Shown in pieces: positions 52,307 through 61,189 of a stretch of DNA of 64,000 bases. How positions within the stretch are numbered: the stretch's first letter is position 1; each line of letters begins with the position of its first letter. Source of the stretch: Marinobacter salarius. Lineage in GTDB: Bacteria; Pseudomonadota; Gammaproteobacteria; Pseudomonadales; Oleiphilaceae. The stretch spans positions 1,302,001 to 1,366,000 of the forward strand of contig NZ_CP136693.1 in the NCBI RefSeq assembly GCF_032922745.1, written 5' to 3'. The notes under the pieces were generated by a model. The model saw nothing but the letters and a program-made list of their open reading frames with translations, did no database searches and had not been told where the DNA came from. A program made the position numbers and the translations under genes.

Positions 52307-52339
52307 GGGTATTGGCGGGAGAGTCTCCCGCCAATACCC
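52307..52339 (+). other. Very stable hairpin between argE and argA
   Basis: Perfect 15-bp stem GGGTATTGGCGGGAG with a 3-base AGT loop; 31 bp after the argE stop, 38 bp before the argA start. No T-run follows, so it may be a mRNA-end or attenuation-type structure, or a REP-like unit. Confidence 0.75.
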
Positions 52340-52377
52340 GGAACGCTCCATAAGCTGAAAACTCGCAGGAGAAGAGT

Positions 52378-53688
52378 TTGAAATCGAACGAATGGCTGCA
52401 CGGATTCCGCCACTCATCGCCGTATATCAATGCCCATCGTGGTCGTACCGTAGTGTTGACGATAGGAGGCGATGCGCTTGCTAACGACAATCTGATCAAC
52501 ATTATCCACGACATAGCCCTGCTCAGTAGTTTGGGCATCCGACTGGTGGTGGCGTTTGGTGCCAGGCCGCAGATTCAGGCGAGGCTGGACGCGGCAAGCG
52601 AAGAATCCACTTTCCATCGAGGTCTGCGGGTAACGCCGGAGCAGCAGTTGGCGCCGGTGCTGGAAGCCATTGGTGGGTTGCGGGCGTATCTGGAAAGCCA
52701 GTTGTCCATGGGGCTGGTGAACTCACCCATGCATAATGCGCGTATTCGTGTCAGTAGCGGTAATTATGTGACAGCACGGCCAGTGGGGGTTCTCGACGGG
52801 ATCGATTTTGGCTATACCGGGCGTGTGCGCCGGGTGGATGTGGCCGGTATCGAGAAGCTGTTGGAGTTAGGACACATTGTGCTTTTGCCGCCGCTTGGGT
52901 ATTCGCCCACCGGTGATGCTTTCAACCTGTCCTACGAAGATGTGGGCAGCCAGGTTGCCGCCGCATTGCAGGCCGAGAAGCTGATCATGTTCACCGAGAA
53001 TCAGGGGCTTCTGGATGAGGGCGGAGCATTGATACGGGAGCTGTCCGCTCGGCAGGCCTCCGATCGGCTGGCGGAGGACATGGTGCAAGGCCACGATGGC
53101 GATCTACTGCGGGCCGCGTGTGATGCTTGCGTCAAGGGCGTGCGCCGCGCTCATATCATCAGTTATGCCGACGATGGCGCATTGCTGGAAGAACTGTTCA
53201 CCCGTGACGGGTCTGGTACGCTGGTCAGTGGTGACAACTACGAGCAGATCCGCCAGGCCCGGGTGGAGGACATTGGGGGTATCCTCGGCTTGATCCAGCC
53301 GCTGGAAGAGCAGGGCATTCTGGTGCGCCGTTCCCGGGAAATGCTGGAAACCGAAATCAATCGGTTTGTGGTGGCTGAACGGGACGGTACGATTGTGGGA
53401 TGCGCCGCGCTTTATCATTACCCCGATGAAAGCGCGGGTGAGCTCTCATGTTTCGCCGTGGACCAGGCCTATCGTCGAGCCGGTCGCGGCGATGACGTCC
53501 TGGCGATGGTAGAAAAGCTGGCCCGGGGGCAGGGCATCCAGCGGTTGTTCGTGCTGACCACCCAGACCGAACACTGGTTCCGTGAAAGGGGGTTTCAGCC
53601 CTCCACGGCGCGTGAATTGCCAGGGCCGAAACTGGCTTCCTACAATACTCAGCGTAACTCAAAGGTCTTCGTGAAAGCGTTGTCCTAG
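52378..53688 (+). CDS. argA: Amino-acid N-acetyltransferase (N-acetylglutamate synthase)
   Basis: 436 residues; acetylates glutamate, the first step of arginine synthesis. Amino-acid-kinase-like domain (1-285: GGDALANDNLINIIHDIALL, then LGIRLVVAFGARPQI) that senses arginine, and a carboxy-terminal GNAT domain (290-436: LSCFAVDQAYRRAGRGDDVL binds acetyl-CoA). Starts with TTG at 52378, nine bases after AGGAG. Its last 30 bases overlap the convergent aminopeptidase-like gene. Confidence 0.95.
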   Translation: MKSNEWLHGFRHSSPYINAHRGRTVVLTIGGDALANDNLINIIHDIALLSSLGIRLVVAFGARPQIQARLDAASEESTFHRGLRVTPEQQLAPVLEAIGGLRAYLESQLSMGLVNSPMHNARIRVSSGNYVTARPVGVLDGIDFGYTGRVRRVDVAGIEKLLELGHIVLLPPLGYSPTGDAFNLSYEDVGSQVAAALQAEKLIMFTENQGLLDEGGALIRELSARQASDRLAEDMVQGHDGDLLRAACDACVKGVRRAHIISYADDGALLEELFTRDGSGTLVSGDNYEQIRQARVEDIGGILGLIQPLEEQGILVRRSREMLETEINRFVVAERDGTIVGCAALYHYPDESAGELSCFAVDQAYRRAGRGDDVLAMVEKLARGQGIQRLFVLTTQTEHWFRERGFQPSTARELPGPKLASYNTQRNSKVFVKALS

Positions 53689-54729
53689 CTGGAGCAGTCT
53701 GCGCTGGCGAATTTCCGGAGACTGCCCCGCCAGGGCATCCACGGTGTTATAGAAGGCGCGGAAGTCGCCAGTGTGGTCCCGGAGTAGCTGCCGGAAGGCG
53801 GGTACATGCTGGTTGTACTGGCTGAACAGGGCGAGATTGGCGTTGTTCAGTCCGGTCGGGTTCTCTCCAAAGGGGCCAGGCTGTTCCCAGGTTGCCGATA
53901 GGGTCTGGTACTCGTCCTGAAGGGCCTGGAACAGCTGCGCCTTTTGGTGCCGGAGTTTGGCCCTTGGCAGCGTGTCCTGTTGCTTGTAGAGCGCTTCAAG
54001 CTGCCGGGATGCATCGTCGACCAGGGCGAGGGTCTGGTTGCGTTGGTGTAGCCGCGCCAGCGCTCTGTGAAACCCCGAATCGTCTTTCTTTGCCTCCAGC
54101 CACAGCCTGAGGCCCTCCAACTCCACGGCGGTTGCGAAGCTCTCGTTAAAGGCCGTATCGTCGCTTATATAAACCGCTTGATGCGCCAGTTCATGGAACA
54201 TCAGCGCTACCATGCGGTTGGCTGATAAAGACGTAAAGCCGGTGTGTAGAGGATCGTCGAACCAGCCGAGGGTCGAATAGGCGGTGACACCACCGATGAA
54301 CGTATCGTAGCCGGCCTCAATGAATGATTGCTGCTCATTCCGGGCGTTCTCCAGCTCATAATATCCCCGGTAAGCCTGGCAGCCGACCACCGGATAGCAC
54401 CACCGGTGGGCCTGAAGGGAAAACTCCGGAGCGGCCACCAGGTTGACAACCACCCAGGGCCGCCCGAGCTCAGCGTACTCTGCAAAGGCGTCTCCCACCG
54501 GCAATGCCAGACGATGTGCGGCAAAACGACGGGCGTCGTTCGCCACCAGGAGTTTCTGTTTCAGCGCTGGCGGCGTTGATGGTGCATTGATCAGCTCGGA
54601 CACGGGTTGCGTGGACATCATCAGTGACAGGTGGCCACTGACCGCCTGGCTGTAATAACCTAAAGTCGTACACCCTGAAAGTGTCGTTATCAGTAGCATA
54701 ACGAGGTAGATCTGACTAAGCTGTTTCAT
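53659..54729 (-). CDS. Putative lipoprotein aminopeptidase
   Basis: 356 residues. Lipobox LSGC at 18-21 (lipidated Cys), followed by a body with the zinc motif HELAH (near residue 180, in MVALMFHELAHQAVY) and a downstream NESFATAVELEG glutamate, as in the bacterial Aminopep family (predicted aminopeptidases). Probably anchored to the outer membrane facing the periplasm. Its 3' end overlaps argA by 30 bp on the other strand. Activity is predicted only. Confidence 0.82.
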   Translation of the reverse strand: MKQLSQIYLVMLLITTLSGCTTLGYYSQAVSGHLSLMMSTQPVSELINAPSTPPALKQKLLVANDARRFAAHRLALPVGDAFAEYAELGRPWVVVNLVAAPEFSLQAHRWCYPVVGCQAYRGYYELENARNEQQSFIEAGYDTFIGGVTAYSTLGWFDDPLHTGFTSLSANRMVALMFHELAHQAVYISDDTAFNESFATAVELEGLRLWLEAKKDDSGFHRALARLHQRNQTLALVDDASRQLEALYKQQDTLPRAKLRHQKAQLFQALQDEYQTLSATWEQPGPFGENPTGLNNANLALFSQYNQHVPAFRQLLRDHTGDFRAFYNTVDALAGQSPEIRQRRLLQLGQRFHEDL

Positions 54730-54897
54730 AGTCCAGGTTGTTAGTTAGTGGCTGGCTGGCGTAGCTGCCAAGCGCTATATTACAGCCATGTTCCCCCAAG
54801 TAGCAGGTAGCTACCGCTGCCTTTCAGGGATACCGGCCGGTGACAGGAACAGTTTACCCTATCTAGTCACTCGGCTTTACCAGATATCAGGTAGTTC

Positions 54898-57800
54898 ATG
54901 GATCCGAAAGAACGTCGTTCGAGCCCCCGCCAACCGATTAAACTCGCTGCTCAGCTGGACGTTGGCAGTGGTGACAATCTGCCGTGCCAGATCGCCGATT
55001 TCTGCGCGGAAGGCCTGTTTGTACGTTATTCCGGGGAAACGTCCAGAAAATTGGATCAGGTGCTCTTGCGGGGTGCCGAGGATCTGGTGGTACGGTTCCG
55101 CAGCCCTGACGGCCTCAAGCGCCACGAGCTCCATGTGAATGTCAGGCGGCGCATAGAGGGCGCGATGGGCGTTAGTTTTACCCGCTCCAACCCTGAAGCG
55201 GTCAGTGCCATGCTGGAGCAGTGTGGCGCCAGCCGTCATCAGGATCGTGCGTCACTACGGGCACCCAGTGACAAGGTCCAGTTTGTTCTGCACCAATCCG
55301 CAAAGGCGGTTATTCAGTACATTGAGCCGTTGATGGATGCCTGTCTTGTGCAGATGACAACCGCCTTGCGGGACGCTGCCCAGAAGGCCGGTAATGACCA
55401 ACAGGCCAATGAATACATGGACGCGTCTGGCCAGATCCAGGCCCGACAGCGGGTCATCTGGCACCAGATGGCGCGCAGCCTGGAGTCGCCACTAAAACCC
55501 GCTCCAAAGGGATTTCCCGGGTCTGAACTGTCGGTTGTCGACAAGGGCGAGTTTGAAGACTGGCTGACGATCCGGGTGATGGTCACGAAGGCGGATACCC
55601 AGTATCGGGGTGAATTGCTTCAGTTGAAGTTGCGGCTGGATAAACTGGGCATTGCCAATTCCACGGGGCATCATAATCCGTTGGGGCCCTCGCTGATCTG
55701 TGAGTCCTTCCATGTCGGCTTGAGCCAGCTCAAGGCGGATCGTGACGTTGAAAAAGTCTGCCTGCGTGTCTTCGAAAAATCGGTGCTGATGCACCTGGGG
55801 CCGCTATACCGGGAGTTGAACAGCATCCTGATCCGACATGGTGTGCTGCCGGACCTGGACCTCAGCAAGTATCTCAGTGAACAGGCGCCAAAGAAATCCG
55901 AACAGAGCGAGGAAAAGCGGGCTCAGCCGCCTGAGGCTCCGCAACCGGACGACGCTGGAGCGGCGGTAAAGCAGGCCCCAGAGCAAAAGACCAGCCGTCC
56001 GTCATCCCGTAATTCAGTGACCGAGTTCCGTGGCTATGCCAGCGCCGCCCAGACCGCGTTTGCCACCGTAAAGAATCTCCTCGGTACCCTGTCAGCCAGC
56101 CGCCTGGCGAGAGGTGACGTTGCTCCGCCTGATTTTTCCTCCGGTGCGAGGGAGTTGTCAGCCGGAGAATTACAGAAGCAATTGCAGGAGCTCCAGGTGC
56201 AGGCTGCGACGGTGGCTTCGGACCAGCCATCCCTCCGCGAACGTGTCGTGGAAAGGGTGAAGGAAAGCGGTGAACATGCTCTGGGCGAAGAACAACAGGG
56301 CACGCTGGACGTAGTGGACCGCTTCTTCAGCAGTGTGGTGGAAAGCCCGAAACTCAGTGAATACGCCCAGTCACGGATGCGCCAGCTGGAAGTGCCGGTG
56401 CTGAAAGTGGTGATGCGTGACCCGGAATTCTTCGACGACCAGGAAAGCCCGGTACGCGGCGTGATGAATCGACTGGCCCAGCTGGGCGTGAAAGGCGGCC
56501 GCATCAATCCGGTGGTGCAACGGCGCATTGATGAGTTGATCCAGCGGATAGCCACGGATTTTGAGCAGGATACTGGCGTGTTCGAGAACGCAGTGCAGGA
56601 GCTGGACTCGCTGATTGATCGCCAGAACCTGGTCTACCGCCGCAACGTGGAAAGAGTAACGGCAGCAGCGGAGGGCGCCCAGAAGGTTTCTGAATCCAAG
56701 AAGGCGGTTGCCCGGGTACTGGAGCTTAAGCTGGCCGGGAAAAAAGTGCCGAAAGCCGTGGTCAGTCTGCTGGATGGCGGCTGGCGAGACCTGCTATCGC
56801 TGACCTGGATACGTCAGGGAGAGGACAGCCCACTGTGGCAGGATTACCTGTCGGTGATCGATTCGCTGATGACCTTCGCGGAGGATCCGCAAAGCAATAT
56901 CAATCTGCCCGAACTGCTGCGGGTGATCCAGGATGGGCTGGCGTCTATCTCCAGCAACCACATGCCGTCCTCCCAGATACGCGACGAGCTCAAGCAGTTC
57001 CTGGTGCGCAGCCCTGAAAGCCCGCCTGAGATGGTGGAGATTCCACCGTCGAAAAGCGAGGACGACAAGCGCCAGGCTCTGTCCGAACGTGATCAGCGCA
57101 GCCTGCAGCGATGGATCAACCGGGCCCAGCAACTGCGTACCGGCGACTGGTTGCGGGATCAGGAAAAACCGGATGAACCCCAGTATATCCGCCTGGTATG
57201 GGTTGCCCGAGGCTTCAGTCGATTTGTATTCGTCAATCATCAGGGCATGCGCGTGGTTGAACTGGAGTTGGAGGCTTTGGCCCAGCACATGCGCAAAGGC
57301 ATTATCGTTCCGGACAACCAGTACGATCGGCCCCTGGTGGACGAGAGCATCGACCGGATGGTGCGTAAGGTCTATGACCAGTTGTCGTGGGCGTCCACCC
57401 ATGACGAGCTGACCGGGTTGCTGGGGCGCCGCGAATTTGAACGTATGCTGGATCAGCAGCTGGCCCGGCGCGAGGACCAGCGGGCTCTGGTGTTACTGGA
57501 CCTGCGCCAGTTCCGTCTGCTCAACGATACGGCCGGTTACCAGGCCGGTGATGAAGCTTTGCGCAGGGTGGCTGATGTGCTCCGTAGCCACGTTGGTGAT
57601 GGCATGCCGCTGGCTCGGTTCTCGGGGAATGAGTTCGCGTTTATGCTGCCGGCGGAAAACGCCCTGGACGCGTCCCGTGGGATTGTCGCGGCCATAGAAG
57701 CCATGGAGTTTGTTTTCGACAGCGGCAGTTACCATCTATCGGCCAGTGTTGGCCTGGCACCTGAGTTGCCGGCGCTGGCGAACGCCGAACGTTGGCTGAA

Positions 57801-58647
57801 GGCGGCGGAGGAAGCCATGAAGTCGGCCAAGAAACGCGGCCATGGCAAGGTGATGGAATACTCCCTGGATGCGCACGACCATGCCCGTCAGGAGCAGATT
57901 GCGGCGAAGGTGGCCAACCTTGGGGATCTCAACGAGGAGCGTATGTTGCTGCGTTGCCAGAAGATTATCCCGCTGCACGCGCGCACGTCCATGGCAGCGC
58001 AGTACGAGGTTCTCATCAGTATGTATGATGACGATGGCAACCTCATCACCGGCAAGGATTTTGTCCGCATGGCGGAGCGCTATGACCGAATGCAAGCGGT
58101 TGACCGCTGGGTGGTGGGGCACATGCTGGACTGGCTTCGCGACCACGCACCCGACCCGGAGCACATGGGTGGGATCTGCATCAATCTCTCTGGCCACTCG
58201 CTGAACGATCAGCAACTGATGGAGTTTATTTACGACAAGCTGAGCCAGAAAGATGCTCCCATCGAACGGTTGTGGTTCGAAATAACCGAGGCATCCGCAA
58301 TCAACGACATTCAGGGCATTTCGGAATTCATTGAGGAAATGAAAGAACTGGGATGCCGTTTCTGTCTGGGGGATTTCGGCAGTGGGCCAACGTCGTTCCA
58401 GTTCATGCGCAGCCTGCCGGTGGATATGATCAAGCTGGACAGCGCCTTCACCAGCCAGTTGGACGCCAGTGAAACTGATCAGGCCATGGTGAAGTCGATG
58501 GTGGATATGGCGCACTACATGAAACGGGAAGTGATTGCTTCACGGGTTGAAACCCGCGCGGTTCTCGATATGCTGACCAGTCTGGGTGTGGATTACGCTC
58601 AGGGTTTTACCATCGAAAAACCGCGGCTGCTGACCAGCCTGGACTGA
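54898..58647 (+). CDS. PilZ-DUF1631-GGDEF-EAL protein, catalytic motifs degenerate
   Basis: 1249 residues, cytosolic. Order: PilZ domain (1-105) with RxxxR (Arg7-Arg11) and a modified DxSxxG site (DFCAEG), a long helical DUF1631 region (about 110-800), GGDEF-type domain (about 830-985) and EAL-type domain (about 1000-1245). The cyclase motif is SGNEF (909-913). EAL reads EVLIS at 1037-1041 (Arg lost), LGDFGSG replaces DDFGSG, and ASRVE replaces AEGVE, while NLSGHS and FEITE remain. It is therefore more likely a cyclic-di-GMP receptor or a protein scaffold than an enzyme. DUF1631 has no known function. Confidence 0.85.
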   Translation: MDPKERRSSPRQPIKLAAQLDVGSGDNLPCQIADFCAEGLFVRYSGETSRKLDQVLLRGAEDLVVRFRSPDGLKRHELHVNVRRRIEGAMGVSFTRSNPEAVSAMLEQCGASRHQDRASLRAPSDKVQFVLHQSAKAVIQYIEPLMDACLVQMTTALRDAAQKAGNDQQANEYMDASGQIQARQRVIWHQMARSLESPLKPAPKGFPGSELSVVDKGEFEDWLTIRVMVTKADTQYRGELLQLKLRLDKLGIANSTGHHNPLGPSLICESFHVGLSQLKADRDVEKVCLRVFEKSVLMHLGPLYRELNSILIRHGVLPDLDLSKYLSEQAPKKSEQSEEKRAQPPEAPQPDDAGAAVKQAPEQKTSRPSSRNSVTEFRGYASAAQTAFATVKNLLGTLSASRLARGDVAPPDFSSGARELSAGELQKQLQELQVQAATVASDQPSLRERVVERVKESGEHALGEEQQGTLDVVDRFFSSVVESPKLSEYAQSRMRQLEVPVLKVVMRDPEFFDDQESPVRGVMNRLAQLGVKGGRINPVVQRRIDELIQRIATDFEQDTGVFENAVQELDSLIDRQNLVYRRNVERVTAAAEGAQKVSESKKAVARVLELKLAGKKVPKAVVSLLDGGWRDLLSLTWIRQGEDSPLWQDYLSVIDSLMTFAEDPQSNINLPELLRVIQDGLASISSNHMPSSQIRDELKQFLVRSPESPPEMVEIPPSKSEDDKRQALSERDQRSLQRWINRAQQLRTGDWLRDQEKPDEPQYIRLVWVARGFSRFVFVNHQGMRVVELELEALAQHMRKGIIVPDNQYDRPLVDESIDRMVRKVYDQLSWASTHDELTGLLGRREFERMLDQQLARREDQRALVLLDLRQFRLLNDTAGYQAGDEALRRVADVLRSHVGDGMPLARFSGNEFAFMLPAENALDASRGIVAAIEAMEFVFDSGSYHLSASVGLAPELPALANAERWLKAAEEAMKSAKKRGHGKVMEYSLDAHDHARQEQIAAKVANLGDLNEERMLLRCQKIIPLHARTSMAAQYEVLISMYDDDGNLITGKDFVRMAERYDRMQAVDRWVVGHMLDWLRDHAPDPEHMGGICINLSGHSLNDQQLMEFIYDKLSQKDAPIERLWFEITEASAINDIQGISEFIEEMKELGCRFCLGDFGSGPTSFQFMRSLPVDMIKLDSAFTSQLDASETDQAMVKSMVDMAHYMKREVIASRVETRAVLDMLTSLGVDYAQGFTIEKPRLLTSLD

Positions 58648-58665
58648 CTTTCCGGACCTCATGCT

Positions 58666-59532
58666 ATGTCTAAACGCCATCCGATCATCGCGGTCACCGG
58701 CTCCTCCGGCGCTGGAACCACCACTACGGGTGAGATATTCAGCCGCCTGTTTGCCAGCGAAGGGCTGCGGGCAGCCATGGTCAGTGGTGACAGCTTTCAT
58801 CGCTACAATCGTGAGCAGATGGCCCGCCTTGCGGCCAAGGGGCAGTTCGGTGAACGCAACCATTTTGCCATGGCGGCGAACCATATCGACAAGCTGGAGG
58901 CGCTGTTCTATGACTATGGGCATACCGGCAACGGCCAGTTCCGCCAGTATGTTCATGATGAAGACCGGCGGTTGATCGAGGCCGGCCACAAACCGGGTAC
59001 GTTCACCCCCTGGGGGCCGCTGGCGGCGGAAACGGACCTCCTGTTCTACGAGGGCCTGCACGGTGGCGTGGTCAGCGATGCCTACAACATTGCCCAGTAC
59101 GTGGATCTGTTGGTGGGAGTGGTGCCGATCGTCAACCTGGAGTGGATCCAGAAAATTCACCGCGACACCAACAAGCGCGGGTACTCACAGGAAGCCGTCG
59201 TTCAGACCATTGTCAACCGTATGGACGATTACGTGCATGACATTGTCCCGCAGTTCGCTCACACCCATGTGAACTTCCAGCGCATTCCACTGGTCGACAC
59301 ATCCAACCCGTTTGTGGTCCGCGACGTGCCGACGGAAGACGAGAGCCTGATCGTCATCCGTTTTCGGGACCCATCGGAAGTGGATTTCCCCTATCTGTTG
59401 CAGATGATCGGCGGCAGCAGCCTGTCCCGGTATGACACGCTGGTCATCCCGGGAACCAAGCTATCGCTGGCCATGGACCTGACCATGCGCCCGCTGGTGC
59501 AGGACCTGATCGCCCACAAGCCCTTTGCCTGA
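58666..59532 (+). CDS. prkB: PrkB-type phosphoribulokinase
   Basis: 288 residues. P-loop VTGSSGAGTTTTG lacks the usual lysine, which is normal for prokaryotic phosphoribulokinases; RHPIIAVTGS, FYEGLHGGVVSD and NLEWIQKIHRDTNKRGYS are family text. Phosphorylates ribulose 5-phosphate in the autotrophic branch, but E. coli PrkB has no RuBisCO partner and its role is unclear. It starts 18 bp after the large GGDEF-EAL gene, so may be cotranscribed. Its position near yhfA-crp is shared with E. coli. Confidence 0.85.
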   Translation: MSKRHPIIAVTGSSGAGTTTTGEIFSRLFASEGLRAAMVSGDSFHRYNREQMARLAAKGQFGERNHFAMAANHIDKLEALFYDYGHTGNGQFRQYVHDEDRRLIEAGHKPGTFTPWGPLAAETDLLFYEGLHGGVVSDAYNIAQYVDLLVGVVPIVNLEWIQKIHRDTNKRGYSQEAVVQTIVNRMDDYVHDIVPQFAHTHVNFQRIPLVDTSNPFVVRDVPTEDESLIVIRFRDPSEVDFPYLLQMIGGSSLSRYDTLVIPGTKLSLAMDLTMRPLVQDLIAHKPFA

Positions 59533-59538
59533 AGGCCT

Positions 59539-60396
59539 TCAGGCCGTCAGGCGACCATCCCTGTAGTCCCGGAGGGTCTGCTCGATCTCTTCACGACTGT
59601 TCATCACGAACGGGCCATATTGCACCACAGGCTCGCCAATTGGTTTGCCGGCAATCAGCAGCGCTCGGGCTCCGTTCTTACCGGCGCCAACGTGGACACT
59701 GTCACCTTCGGAAAGAATGCTTGCCGCTGAGCGTTTCAGGGGCTGCGGGCCCGCCTCTGAAATCAGGGATGCCTCTCCGGCATACAGGTAAAGCAGGCCT
59801 TCCAGTTCCGGATCGATCGGCAGCAGAGTTTCCTTTCCCGGTTCCAGGTGGATATCCGCATACAACGGGCGTGTGCTGCCGCCGGTGATGGTACCCTGGT
59901 GTGCCTGGCCGTTTACGGTCAGCTCTCCAGCCACCAGCTTGATCAACCCACCATCCAGGGTAATGGCCGGTATTTCATCAGGCTGGATATCACGGTAACC
60001 CGCCGGTTTCATTTTCTCCGCAGCCGGCAGATTGAGCCACAGCTGGAAACCGCGCATCTGCCCCGATTCCTGCTGGGGCATTTCGGAGTGGACAATGCCG
60101 CGTCCGGCGGTCATCCACTGCACGCCGCCATTTTTCAGATTGCCCCGGTTACCGAGATGATCCTCATGCAGCATGTGGCCTTCGATCATGTAGGTCACCG
60201 TTTCAAATCCACGATGCGGATGGGACGGGAAGCCGGCCATATAGTCCTGAGGCTGGTCGGAACCGAACTCGTCCAGCATCAGGAAGGGATCAAGACGGAC
60301 GTTCTGCTGCTGCCCGAGGGAGCGCTTGATACGAACGCCAGCGCCGTCGGACGTTTCGGTACCGGGAATAACCTGTCTGAGGGTTCGTTCGGTCAT
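59539..60396 (-). CDS. Pirin family protein
   Basis: 285 residues of the double cupin pirin fold. Metal-binding histidines and glutamate: FPSHPHRGFETVTYMIEGHMLH split across HPHRG and HEDHLG, and RGIVHSEMPQ. Iron-dependent pirins act as quercetinase-like oxidases or redox-sensing cofactors. Downstream of azoR on the same strand, 35 bp away, an arrangement suggesting a quinone/electrophile stress unit. Confidence 0.9.
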   Translation of the reverse strand: MTERTLRQVIPGTETSDGAGVRIKRSLGQQQNVRLDPFLMLDEFGSDQPQDYMAGFPSHPHRGFETVTYMIEGHMLHEDHLGNRGNLKNGGVQWMTAGRGIVHSEMPQQESGQMRGFQLWLNLPAAEKMKPAGYRDIQPDEIPAITLDGGLIKLVAGELTVNGQAHQGTITGGSTRPLYADIHLEPGKETLLPIDPELEGLLYLYAGEASLISEAGPQPLKRSAASILSEGDSVHVGAGKNGARALLIAGKPIGEPVVQYGPFVMNSREEIEQTLRDYRDGRLTA

Positions 60397-60431
60397 GACG
60401 GATCTCCTTCCAGTGCCTAGAATCGCCGGAC

Positions 60432-61034
60432 TCAGGCGGTCAGGGTTTCAATGGCTCGTCCGGCCTCTTGCAGGGAATTCGCTTTCTGATTATCCCCCAT
60501 GTTGAGACCCTCGGCGTAGACAAAGCGAACGTCCTTAAGGCCGATAAAACCAAGGAAGGAACGAATGAACGGCGTCTGAGTATCGTTCGGCGTGCCGGCG
60601 TATAGGCCGCCGCGCGCCGCCAGGATATACACCGGCCGGTCTTCCAGTAGGCCAACGGGGCCATTTGCGGTGTATCGGAAAGTGATGCCGGCACGGGCAA
60701 TGTGGTCGAAATAGGCTTTCAGCACGGACGGCACACCGAAGTTGTACATCGGCACGCCCATAACAATGACGTCTGCATCGACAACTTCACTGATCAGCAA
60801 ATCTGAATAATCGACAATACCTTGCTGCGAGCCGTCGCGGTCGTCCGCTCTGGTCAGGAAGGCACCGAACCGTTCGGCGTCCAGATGCGGTACCGGCTCT
60901 GCGGAGAGATCCCGATAGGTGGTTTGGATGTCGCCGTAGGTCTGCCGGATCTGGTCCAGTGTTTGATCGACGAGCCTGGATGACTGGCCGTCCTGGCCAA
61001 AAATGCTTGCGGTAATAACGAGAATATTCTTCAT
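60432..61034 (-). CDS. azoR: FMN-dependent NADH-azoreductase
   Basis: 200-residue flavodoxin-like quinone/azo reductase. Marks: MKNILVITASIFGQDGQSSRLVD, GVPMYNFGVPSVLKAYFDH and AARGGLYAG, with the VYAEGLNM tail. Reduces quinones and azo dyes using NADH, defending against electrophiles. AGAGG precedes the ATG at 61034. No LysR-type regulator lies beside it. Confidence 0.9.
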   Translation of the reverse strand: MKNILVITASIFGQDGQSSRLVDQTLDQIRQTYGDIQTTYRDLSAEPVPHLDAERFGAFLTRADDRDGSQQGIVDYSDLLISEVVDADVIVMGVPMYNFGVPSVLKAYFDHIARAGITFRYTANGPVGLLEDRPVYILAARGGLYAGTPNDTQTPFIRSFLGFIGLKDVRFVYAEGLNMGDNQKANSLQEAGRAIETLTA

Positions 61035-61134
61035 GTTCAGAGCCTCTTGGGTGATTAAAACGCTATGAGGCTATTGAACTGCGTGACGGGAAAAGATGAA
61101 ATCGGAGAATCTTGGAAAGGTTGTTCAGTTAAAT

Positions 61135-61173
61135 TGATCAAATTGGCCCGCGCCCGGTAAGGCGCAGGCCAAT
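61135..61173 (-). terminator. Terminator after speD
   Basis: Minus-strand stem ATTGGCC-T-GCGCC paired with GGCGC-G-GGCCAAT, loop TTACCG-like, followed by TTGATCAATTT, 17 bp after the speD stop. Stable stem with a modest T-rich tail. Confidence 0.65.
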
Positions 61174-61189
61174 CTTCCTGTGCACGTCA

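Noticed and set aside
58666..59532. Evidence for autotrophic carbon fixation from phosphoribulokinase
   Set aside because: The PrkB group is present in heterotrophs such as E. coli; no RuBisCO or other Calvin-cycle gene is in the window.
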